A DNA stretch of 64,000 bases from Solirubrobacter sp963848475. Its GTDB lineage: Bacteria; Actinomycetota; Thermoleophilia; Solirubrobacterales; Solirubrobacteraceae. A program made the position numbers and the translations under genes. The notes beneath the pieces are model-generated. The model was not told where the DNA came from. It saw only the letters and a list, made by a program, of their open reading frames with translations, and did not search any database. Location: assembly GCA_963848475.1 (NCBI GenBank), contig CAWKDW010000016.1, positions 1-64,000 on the forward strand, given 5' to 3'. Shown here one piece after another: positions 56,950-64,000 of the stretch (position 1 is its first letter; every line of letters starts with the position of its first letter).

Positions 56950-57677
56950 AGGCCGCTCCGGAAGAACGCGACCGTCTCGGCGAAGGCCTGATCGGTCACC
57001 TCGGGGTCGAAACGCGGCCCGATGTCGCGGCCGAACGCGTGCTCGGCCTCGTACTCGCTCCAGGTCAGGCGCGCGCCCGAGGCGTCCATCGCGTGACGCA
57101 CGACCTCGCGTCCCTCGGCCGGCGTGTGCGGATCGAGGGTCCCGAAGATCAGCAGGATCTCGCCCCCGATCTCGCCGGCGCGGGCCAGCGAGTCGGTCGG
57201 CTCCTTGCCGAGCTTGCCGTTGTGCAAGCCGGTCGGGTACCAGCACACGGTCGCGCGGACGGCGTCCGAGAAGGCCGCGCGAAAGGCGATGTGCCCGCCC
57301 GTGCAGTGCCCGGCCGCTCCGATCGCCGGGCAGCGCTCGCCCAGCCACGCGAGCGCCGCTTCGACGTCGGCGTCGAAGTCCGGCACCGGGGTCGCGTCGG
57401 CGTCGGCCTGCCCGCGCACCTTGCCGGCGTCGTCGAAGCCGAGCACGGTGCCCGCGGGCTCGATCCGGTGGTAGATCTCGGGCACGGCGACGACGAAGCC
57501 GTAGCCCGCGAGCCGGACCGCCCAGCGCAGGCTCGGCTCGGTCAGCTGGAAGATGTCGGTGTAGAAGACGATGCCGGGATAGGCGCCCGGGGCGGCCGGA
57601 GCGGCCACGAACGTCCGCATCGCCCGCTCCCCCACCGGCACGTCGACGTATTCACGCGTGAGGACCACGGCGCGCAT
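56946..57677 (-). CDS. dienelactone hydrolase family protein
   Basis: A 243-residue cytosolic alpha/beta hydrolase of the DLH family. The nucleophile elbow is GHCTGGHIAF (Cys nucleophile, as in true DLH), the acid is in FGTLDPHTPAEG and the His in EYEAEHAFGRD. The opening PGIVFYTDIFQL and GYGFVVAVPEIYHR are also family signatures. It may open lactone rings in aromatic catabolism. I chose ATG 57677 (MRAVVLTREYVDV), because the upstream in-frame residues are low-complexity. It is coupled to the GST gene by a 4-bp overlap and diverges from the decarboxylase-like gene across 58 bp. Confidence 0.88.
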   Translation of the reverse strand: MRAVVLTREYVDVPVGERAMRTFVAAPAAPGAYPGIVFYTDIFQLTEPSLRWAVRLAGYGFVVAVPEIYHRIEPAGTVLGFDDAGKVRGQADADATPVPDFDADVEAALAWLGERCPAIGAAGHCTGGHIAFRAAFSDAVRATVCWYPTGLHNGKLGKEPTDSLARAGEIGGEILLIFGTLDPHTPAEGREVVRHAMDASGARLTWSEYEAEHAFGRDIGPRFDPEVTDQAFAETVAFFRSGL

Positions 57678-57735
57678 CCTTGCACGCGAGGCGCCCCACG
57701 CTCCTCGACGCGCGTCGTGGCAAGCTTGAGCCGAC

Positions 57736-59204
57736 ATGGCTTCCCCTGACCAGCCGACCGCGCCGTACCTGAACGCGGTCATCGCGTACGGGTTCCGCGG
57801 CTCGACCCGTTTTCACGTCCCGGGCCACAAGGCCGGAAACGGCGCCGATCTCGGTGTGCGGACCGCGATCGGCTGGCAGACGCTCAAGCTCGACATCCCG
57901 CAGGACATCCACGGGGTGGACCTCGGGCGAGTCGCCGACGCCGTATGAGCGGGCCGAGGAGCTCGCGGCCGAGGCCTACGGCGCGTCGCGCTCGTGGTTT
58001 CTCACCAACGGCGCGACGCAGGGCAACCACGCGCTGTGCCTGGCGCTGGCGCCGCTGGGCGCGCCGGTCGTGGTCCAGCGCAACGCCCACGCGTCGGTGG
58101 TCGACGGCCTGGTGCTCTCAGGCGGGCTGCCCGACCTGGGTCCCGCCGGAGTACGAGCCGGAGCTCGGCATGGCGCACGGCGTCACGCCGCAGTCGCTGG
58201 AGAACGCGCTGAAGGCCACGCCGGACGCGCGCGCCGCGTTCATCGTCTCCCCCACCTACTACGGGATGGCTGCCGACGTCTCCGGCTGCGCGGAGGTCGC
58301 GCACACCGCCGGCGTCCCGCTGGTCGTCGACCAGTCGTGGGGCCCGCACTTCGGCTTCCATCGCGACCTGCCGCCGAACGCGCTGCACGTCGGCGCCGAC
58401 GCGATGCTGACCTCGGTGCACAAGATCGCCGGGTCGCTGACGCAGAGCGCGCTGCTGCACGTGTCCGGGTCCGGCCGCATCGACCCCGAGGCCGTGGCGC
58501 GGACGCTGCGGCTGATGCGCTCGACCTCGCCCTCCTCGCTGCTGATGCTCTCGCTCGACGGCGCGCGCCGCCAGCTCGTGCTGCACGGCGAGGCGCTGCT
58601 CTCGAGCACGATCGAGGCCTCCCGGCGCACCGCGGAGGCGATCGATCAGATCCCCGGCTGCCGGGTCGTCGGCGACGAGGAGATCGGCCGGCCCGGCGTC
58701 GCGGCGCGCGATCCGCTGCGGATCGTCATCGACGTCCGCGCCACCGGGGCGACCGGCTACGAGATGGCCGCCGCGCTGCGCTCGAACTTCGACACCCAGG
58801 TCGAGCTCGCCACGCAGGCGACGATCGTGCTCGTGCTCGGCATCGACGAGGTGCCGCGCGAGCTCGAGCGCTTCATCCACGACCTGACGTCGATCGTCGG
58901 GCGGATGGAGCGCCCGGGCGAGATCGAGGAGGTCACGCTCGCCTCCGGGACCTTCGAGAACGAGGTCGTGGTCGCCCCGCGCGACGCCTTCCTCGGCCCA
59001 TCCGAGGTCGTCGCGGTCGACGACTCGATCGGCCGCGTCAGCGCGGAGGCGATCGCCGGCTACCCGCCGGGCATCCCCGTGCTGCTGCCGGGCGAGCGGA
59101 TCACCGCGGACGTGATCGAGTATCTGCGTTCGCTGAAGGCGGTCGGCGCGCGCCTGCACGGGGCGAGCGACCCGGACTTCCAGACGATCTGCGTGATGCC
59201 GTAG
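57736..59204 (+). CDS. Orn/Lys/Arg decarboxylase-fold PLP protein (two apparent frameshifts)
   Basis: 488 residues after removing two surplus bases (near 57926 and 58139). It has the fold-type I decarboxylase features of the SpeA/YaaO group: RFHVPGHKAGNG at the N-terminus, LTNGATQGNHALCLAL, NAHASVVDGLVLSG, SPTYYGMAADV, the PLP Asp in VVDQSWGPHFGFH and the Schiff-base Lys in ADAMLTSVHKIAGSLTQSA. It lacks the long N-terminal wing domain of the inducible decarboxylases, as in the shorter biosynthetic branch. It likely decarboxylates a basic amino acid, feeding polyamine synthesis. The ATG is 58 bp from the divergent DLH start; its stop directly abuts the next gene's. Confidence 0.85.
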
Positions 59205-59657
59205 TCAGTGCGCGTGGTGCTGGTGGACGACCGCGTGGCCCTTGCCGCGTGAGATCAGCCAGCGGTTGACCGGGTAGGCCGCGGCGCCCGCGATCAGCAG
59301 CGAGGTGGCGAGTGCCGCCCAGAAGCCGATGTCGGTCAGCCCGGCGTCCATCGCGCCCGGGATCGCGACCATGATCGTGTTGTCGACGATCTCCATGATC
59401 GTGATCGAGATCGTGTCGCTCGCCAGCGCCAGCGGGATCACGGCGCCCAGTGCCATGCCCGAGCGCAGCAGCGGCAGCGACGTGAACGTGTAGCCGAAGA
59501 GGAACGCGAGCGCGATCGACAGGACGACGGTCGCGCCGGTCGTCAGGCCGAGGGCGTTGCCGATCACCATGCCCAGGACCTCGCCCATGGCACAGCCGGT
59601 CAGGCAATGCACGGTCGCGCTGAACGCGACCCGGTTCAACGATTGGTCGTGTTGCAT
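59205..59657 (-). CDS. DUF4396-like small membrane protein, His-rich tail
   Basis: A 150-residue protein with about four membrane helices and conserved early Cys/His residues in TVHCLTGCAMGEVLGM, which I recall as the mark of DUF4396. The C-terminus is HAVVHQHHAH, a likely metal-binding tail. A His/Cys-containing membrane protein behind a copper-type operator (see 59656-59672) suggests a role in copper handling; the biochemical function is not known to me. It is convergent, with no spacer, with the decarboxylase-like gene and lies 64 bp downstream of the protease gene on the same strand. Confidence 0.75.
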   Translation of the reverse strand: MQHDQSLNRVAFSATVHCLTGCAMGEVLGMVIGNALGLTTGATVVLSIALAFLFGYTFTSLPLLRSGMALGAVIPLALASDTISITIMEIVDNTIMVAIPGAMDAGLTDIGFWAALATSLLIAGAAAYPVNRWLISRGKGHAVVHQHHAH

Positions 59658-59672
59658 ACCCCCCTAGGGTAT
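59656..59672. promoter_or_regulatory. CsoR-like palindromic operator abutting the DUF4396 start
   Basis: ATACCC-N5-GGGTAT (59656-59672), with a CCCTAGGG palindrome inside, resembles operators of CsoR/FrmR-type metal-sensing repressors (TACCC...GGGTA). It overlaps the ATG of the DUF4396 gene; read on the minus strand it also provides the only G-rich ribosome-site-like sequence (GGGGGGT) before the start. No CsoR gene is in the window. Confidence 0.5.
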
Positions 59673-59721
59673 CAAGTCCGCCGCTCGCGCATGCGACCCG
59701 GATCACCCCGCGGAACGGCTA

Positions 59722-60408
59722 TTAGCGATCAGTGACCAGCCCGACCTCACCGTCCTCCTTCCAGAGCCGCTCGAGGACCGTCGCGGGCATCCTGGTGAGG
59801 TGCGGGTAGCTGCGGCCCCAGGAATTGAGGACGTCGACGTAGTCCAGGCCGCCGTAGCCGAGCGTGGTCAGGACGTCGTCGACGCTCCGCGCCCAGCGGT
59901 TGGCCTTGATGCCCTCGCCGATGTTCTCCGGGCTCACCCGGCCTTCCTTGCTCTCGCAGTGCCCGCGCTTGCGCAGGATGTCCAGGCCGGCGCGCACGGA
60001 GGTGCCGTCGTAGTCCTCGCCCGGCCACTCGTCGATCTTCTGCGCCTCGTGGTAGAGCCAGAAGCCGTCGTAGGTCTTGCGGTTGAGCTGGGAGGCGAGC
60101 CGGCTGATGCCGAAGCCGACGCAGGCGCCCTCAGAGCCCTGGTTATAGAAGTCCCACCAGGCGTCCGGGTCGCTGTGGCCCTTCGGCTTCAGGCACACGC
60201 AGTGGCCGCCGCGGACCTTCGTGAGCTTGGCGTCTCGGGCGATCCAGTAGTGGCCCTCCGCGTCCTTCGCCGGCTCGTCGAACTCGGCGTACCAGTTGAC
60301 GCCGATCACGACGGGGGTGGGCTTGGCGGGCACCATGCTCGCCATCAGCGGGTACTTGTCGACGTGCGTCCAGTCGCTCGGGGGGCGACGTCCAAGTGGT
60401 CCAGGCAT
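59722..60408 (-). CDS. papain-like (C1) cysteine protease with rearranged segment order
   Basis: A 228-residue protein with all papain-family landmarks in an unusual order. The His segment (GVNWY at 36-40 and GGHCVCL, His69) comes before the nucleophile segment (Y-N-Q-G-S-E-G-A-C-V-G-F, Gln90 and Cys96); the Asn segment LNSWG (Asn195) is last. In the usual C1 order the Cys block comes first, then GVNWY...GGH, then NSWG. The conserved middle (YHEAQKIDEWPGEDYDGTSVRAGLDIL, then RWARSVDDVL) is normal. No signal peptide is seen, so it is probably intracellular. ATG 60408 has no clear ribosome site. It is 59 bp downstream of rtcB. Confidence 0.75.
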   Translation of the reverse strand: MPGPLGRRPPSDWTHVDKYPLMASMVPAKPTPVVIGVNWYAEFDEPAKDAEGHYWIARDAKLTKVRGGHCVCLKPKGHSDPDAWWDFYNQGSEGACVGFGISRLASQLNRKTYDGFWLYHEAQKIDEWPGEDYDGTSVRAGLDILRKRGHCESKEGRVSPENIGEGIKANRWARSVDDVLTTLGYGGLDYVDVLNSWGRSYPHLTRMPATVLERLWKEDGEVGLVTDR

Positions 60409-60467
60409 GGAGCGACACTACGCCTGTCCGCACCGGCCCGGCAAGGGCCAGGCGGGCAGGCAAACGG

Positions 60468-61768
60468 TCAGTCCTTGTAGGGATCGACGGTGTCGGCGGC
60501 GGCCATCGCCACGCCGAGCGGTGTGAGCCGGTGGACGATCTCGATCGTGTCGCCGTGTGCCGCGAGCACCGCGTCCAGGCGCTTGTAGGCACCCGGCGCC
60601 TCGTCGGCCGCCCCGCCACGCAGCTCGATCCCCGCGCGCCCGAGCTCGCCCTGAACGGCCGCGAAATCGATCCGCCCCTCCTTGATCCGCCCGCGACGCT
60701 TGTGCAGCTTCGCGTTCGGGTGCAGCGGGCAGCTCGCGCCCTCGGTCTTGAATTGCTTCCAGGACACCCAGAAGTCGCAGTCGCGCTGGCCGCACTCGGC
60801 ACGCTGGCCGATCCGCCCCGCCGCCTGGGTGCGCGACATCACGCGCCCCGCACCGTGGACGGTCGAGAACAGCAGGTCACGCCCCGCCTCGGAATCGGTC
60901 CCGCGCAGGATCACCGACGGCTCGGCCATGGTCGCTCCGACGAAGCCGAGCTGCCCCGGGAAGGCCGGTGTGCAGCCCTTGCGGATGACCCACACGTCCG
61001 TGTCGAAGTGCCGTTCGCGCCAGGCGAAGTTGTGGTGGTTGTGGACGGCTTCGGTCGCTTGCGCGCCGAGGATCTCGAGCACCTTCTCGACGACGGTGTC
61101 CCGCCCCGCGTACGCGTACGCGCCGGCGAGCTCCATCGCCGCGATGTAGCTCTGCCCCAGCTCGGAGTCGACGCGCAGCAGCACCGGCGGGCTGTCCATC
61201 TCGCCGTCCCTGGCCCGCGCGTCGAACGCCAGGCCCTGCGCCAGCGCGAGGAACCCACTCGCCGTCTTGTGCCCGAACCCGCGCGAGCCGAAGTGCACGC
61301 CGACCCACACCAGCCGTCCTCGTCCTCGAACAGGTCCACGTAGTGGTTGCCGGCACCGACCGTCCCGAGCTGCTTGGCCGCGGTCGAGTGCAGCTGGCGC
61401 TGGGGAGCGAACTCCGCGTCGCGGATCGCGTCGAGCACCGCGTGATCGACCGGCTCGTCGTTCTTGCGCCCCATGCCGAAGCTGATGCGCGAGAAGATCG
61501 AGTCCATGATCGCGCCCAGATCGGAGCGGATGTCCGCGGCCCGCAGGTTCGTGCGCACCGCCTTGTTGCCGCAGCCGATGTCATATCCGACCCCGGACGG
61601 GCTGATGTGGTCGGGGTACGCCACGGCGCCGCCGATCGGCTGCGAGTAGCCGACGTGGCCGTCGGCGCAGAGCGCGCCGCGGAGGGCGTCGCCCTCGTCG
61701 GCGCAGCGGCGTAACTGGTCGATGGCACGTTCGTCGACGTCGCCATAAACGGTGATCGGGATGGGCAT
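60468..61768 (-). CDS. rtcB: RtcB-type RNA ligase (one apparent frameshift)
   Basis: About 433 residues if one base missing near 61315 is restored. RtcB signatures: CADGHVGYSQPIGG, GYDIGCGNKAVRT (metal Cys), GAGNHYVDLFED, WVGVHFGSRGFGH, NHHNFAWRERHF and the guanylylated His in STVHGAGRVMSR. After that His comes a ~50-residue Cys/His-containing insert (ECGQRDC ... SCPLH), followed by the usual EAPGAYKRLDAVL ending. The enzyme joins 2',3'-cyclic phosphate and 5'-OH RNA ends with GTP and Mn. No rtcA or rtcR is nearby. The insert may be a zinc site and could mark a paralogous subgroup. Confidence 0.85.
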
Positions 61769-61837
61769 GACGCGGACACTACGCAGGTCGGGACCGCCTC
61801 CGGGGCGAAGCCGCGCCGCGTCAGCCGGGTTCGAACA

Positions 61838-62813
61838 TCACAGCCACTCGGCGCGCTTGAAGCCGCGCCACAGCAGGAACGCCGCGATCACCATCAGCCC
61901 GATCACCGCCGGGTAGGCGCCGTGCCAGTGCAGCTCGGGCATGTGGTCGAAGTTCATGCCGTAGAAGGAGGCGACGAACGTCGGCACGGTGATGATCGCC
62001 GCCCAGGCGGAGATCTTGCGCACGACCTCGTTCTGCTCGGCGGAGACGACGGCCATGTTGGCCTGCAGGATCGTGCTCAGCAGGTCGCGCTGGGCCATGA
62101 TCTCCTCGTTGACGAGCTTGAGGTGGTCGTCGACGTCGCGGAAGTACTGGCGCAGGCCGGGGCTGATGCGCGAGCACGCCGCCCTGGGTGATCGCGGCCG
62201 CCGGGCCGAGCAGCGGGTGCACCGCGCGGTAGAAGTCGGTGACCTCGCGGCGCAGCTTGTAGATGCGCTGCGTCGGCGCGCGCGAGCCGGAGAAGACGGT
62301 GTGCTCGACCTCCTCGATGTCGCCCTCGAGCCCCTCGACGACCGGCGCGTAGTCGTCGACGATCTTGTCCAGGATCGCCCAGAGCACCGCGGCCGGCCCT
62401 TCCTCGAGCAGGTTCGGGTGGTGCTCGAGCCGCAGCCGCGCGCCGTGCAGGTCGCTGGCGACGCCCTGGCGCACGGTGATGATGAAGCCGGGGCCGACGA
62501 AGATCGAGACCTCGCCGAACTCGACCTCCTCGGCCTCGTCGACGTAGCGGGCCGTCCGCAGCACGACGAAGGTCACGCCGCCCTCATAGGCCTCGACCTT
62601 CGGGCGCAGGTGGAAGCTCTGCGCATCCTCGACGGCGAGATCGTGCAGCCCGAAGGTGTCCTGCACGCTCGCAAGCTCCTCCGGCGTCGGCTCGACCATG
62701 CCGAGCCACACGAACCCGGGGTCGTCGCGGCAGATCGCGGCCGCCTCCGCGGGATCCATCTTGCCCTCGTGCTGGCGGCGTCCATCGCGGTAGTGCGCGC
62801 AGTCGACGATCAC
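61838..62813 (-). CDS. corA: CorA-type magnesium/divalent cation channel (one apparent frameshift)
   Basis: 324 residues after removing one surplus base near 62167. The N-terminal cytoplasmic domain (VWLGMVEPTPEELASVQDTFGLHDLAVEDA, RPKVEAYEGGVTFVVLRTARY) is followed by the long stalk helix and two C-terminal membrane helices. The selectivity motif Y-G-M-N-F lies between them, and the basic end FKRAEWL faces the cytoplasm. It mediates Mg2+ (or Co2+/Ni2+) uptake as a pentamer. GTG start 62813 is 2 bp from the stop of the upstream phosphatase gene, so the two are probably co-transcribed. Confidence 0.9.
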
Positions 62814-62815
62814 GG

Positions 62816-64000
62816 CTAGCGCAAGTGTTCCAGCGCGTCCTGGACGCTGTCGGCGAGGTAGGCGACACGTGCGAGCTCCGCGAGTTCCAGGACCCGGCGA
62901 AACGGCGCGTCGCCCGGCGCGACGACCGCCAGCCACTCGCACTGGCGCGCGAGCGCGAACAGCTCGCGCACCCCCGCGCTGCCCAGGAAGCCGAGGTGCG
63001 AGAGGTCGACGACGGCCGGCCCGGGCACGAGCGCCTGCAGCTCGGCGCCGACGCTGGCCGCGTTGAAGCTGTCGATCTCACCGCGCACGCGCGCGATCCG
63101 CGCGTCACCCTCGCGTGCCAGCTCGACCGCCGCCGGACCTGGCACGACGGCCGCCGAGGGCGTCGCGCCGCCGGGCCGGTAGCGCGCGCTGACGGTCGTG
63201 CCGCCGGCGCCCTCGTCGACGTCGACGGCGTGCATCAGCGCGCGCACGATGCTCAGCCCGCGGCCACGATCGCCCGGATCGGCGGGCGGTGGGCGCCAGC
63301 GGCCGTGGTCACGGATCACCAGCGTCAGCACGCCCCCGGGCTCGCGCGCGAGCGCGACCTCCACGGCCGCGTCGCTGCCCGCGGGGTAGGCGTGCTCGAC
63401 CGAGTTCGCGCACAGCTCACCCGCCGCCAGCACGACCAGCTCCGCGTCTCCCGGGTCGACGCCGACACCGGCCAGCCACGTCCGCATCGCCTCACGCACG
63501 ACCGAGAGCTGGTCGGCCCGCGCGGCGAACCACAGGTGCAGCGGCGCGACCACGAACGGCAGCGCCCGGGCAGCGAGGAGCGCGACGTCGTCGCGGCGCG
63601 TCTGCCCGTCCGTGAAGAGCGCATCCAGGACGGCCGTGCACAGCGCTTCGGGGTCGAGCGTGGAGGCCGCCGAGGCCGCCCGCGCCAGCCGCCGCAGGCC
63701 GATGTCCAGGGGCTCGCCGCGCCGCTCGATCGCCCCGTCGGTGTAGAGCACGAGCGTCGCGCGCTCGCGCACCGATGCCGTGGCGTCCTCGTAGACGTGC
63801 CCGAGGGCGCGGTCCAGCGGGACCCCGCGCGCGCCCTCCAGGAAGCGCGCGCCGCCGTCGCCCTCGACCAGCAGTGGCGGCGGATGCCCGGCGCAGCTGT
63901 AGCGCAGCTCGCGCGAACCCGGGTCGAGGATCGCGTAGACGAGCGTCGCGCCGCGCGCCCCGCGCACGCCGTCGGCATAGCGGCTGAGCAGCTGCAGCAC
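62816..64000 (-). CDS. SpoIIE-type phosphatase / anti-sigma kinase / STAS fusion, 5' end outside the window
   Basis: At least 394 residues; the gene enters from beyond 64000. Three regulatory domains follow in order. First is the end of a PP2C/SpoIIE phosphatase (GATLVYAILDPGSRELRYSCAGHPPPLLV, LVLYTDGAIERRG, RRDDVALLAAR). Second is an RsbW/SpoIIAB-like histidine-kinase-type ATPase (AAGELCANSVEHAY N-box, VIRDHGRWRPPPADPGDRGRGLSIVRALM G-box). Third is a STAS domain (VDLSHLGFLGSAGVREL). All three steps of a partner-switching sigma control loop are thus on one chain. In the STAS domain the Ser is in 'FLGSAG'. The start and any sensor part cannot be seen. Confidence 0.88.
   Translation of the reverse strand: MLQLLSRYADGVRGARGATLVYAILDPGSRELRYSCAGHPPPLLVEGDGGARFLEGARGVPLDRALGHVYEDATASVRERATLVLYTDGAIERRGEPLDIGLRRLARAASAASTLDPEALCTAVLDALFTDGQTRRDDVALLAARALPFVVAPLHLWFAARADQLSVVREAMRTWLAGVGVDPGDAELVVLAAGELCANSVEHAYPAGSDAAVEVALAREPGGVLTLVIRDHGRWRPPPADPGDRGRGLSIVRALMHAVDVDEGAGGTTVSARYRPGGATPSAAVVPGPAAVELAREGDARIARVRGEIDSFNAASVGAELQALVPGPAVVDLSHLGFLGSAGVRELFALARQCEWLAVVAPGDAPFRRVLELAELARVAYLADSVQDALEHLR

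Noticed and set aside
59722..60408. Prophage origin for the papain-like protease
   Set aside because: No phage structural, lysis or integrase gene is nearby, and base composition matches its neighbours.
60468..61768. An RNA-repair operon (rtcA/rtcR) around rtcB
   Set aside because: Neighbours are a protease and CorA; no cyclase or sigma-54 regulator is present.

Overview
The window is high-GC bacterial DNA with dense, often overlapping genes (ATGA, GTGA and TAGTG junctions), many GTG starts and almost no non-coding DNA. Protein content (large secreted PKD, ThuA, fungalysin and S15-type peptidase proteins, GntR/DeoR regulators, STAS and SpoIIE-type phosphatase domains, MMPL and MalFGK-type transporters) suggests an actinobacterial lineage, most like the soil Thermoleophilia (Solirubrobacter/Conexibacter type). 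That placement is inference from gene style, not a database match. I see no rRNA, tRNA, CRISPR array, transposase or phage structural gene.

Layout. 0-4.8 kb: SRPBCC protein, alpha/beta hydrolase, catalase-like protein, two NAD(P) oxidoreductases and two small coupled genes. 5-10.5 kb (minus strand): MMPL exporter, MFS transporter, a diaminopropionate ammonia-lyase-like enzyme and an M20 deacylase, the last three overlapping; then a plus-strand STAS protein. 10.9-17.1 kb (minus strand): a complete ABC importer operon (solute-binding lipoprotein, two permeases, two different MalK-like ATPases) ending in a DeoR regulator. 17.3-20.5 kb (plus): an internally deleted aldehyde dehydrogenase, a DJ-1/PfpI protein, an alpha/beta hydrolase and an iron-type alcohol dehydrogenase; opposite them, a GntR regulator coupled to a catalytically degenerate HAD protein.

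22-38.8 kb (plus): a secretome island. It holds a ~2,530-residue GSDH/PKD/ThuA protein, a small degenerate P-loop protein and three tandem S15/CocE-type peptidase paralogues. 38.9-43.9 kb: PAP2 and flippase-like membrane proteins, a methyltransferase, a diguanylate cyclase and a cyclooxygenase-like haem peroxidase. 44-56.3 kb: an Asp-box secreted protein, a GABA-type aminotransferase overlapping a copper amine oxidase (a plausible amine/omega-amino acid catabolic pair) and a ~2,075-residue fungalysin with twelve Ig-like repeats. 56.3-64 kb: GST, dienelactone hydrolase, an Orn/Lys/Arg decarboxylase-fold protein, a DUF4396-like membrane protein behind a possible copper-type operator, a rearranged papain-like protease, RtcB, CorA, and the C-terminal part of a phosphatase/anti-sigma/STAS protein cut by the window end.

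Two themes stand out. First, five large secreted proteins (the GSDH/ThuA protein, the three S15 paralogues and the fungalysin) end in the same ~140-residue beta-rich module, which stops a few residues after a TLTFTL-type strand. This looks like a shared surface-sorting or anchoring domain. Second, at least 24 single-base indels interrupt 13 otherwise good genes, nearly all one extra G or C. They behave like consensus errors, so proteins given here as frameshifted are probably intact in the organism.
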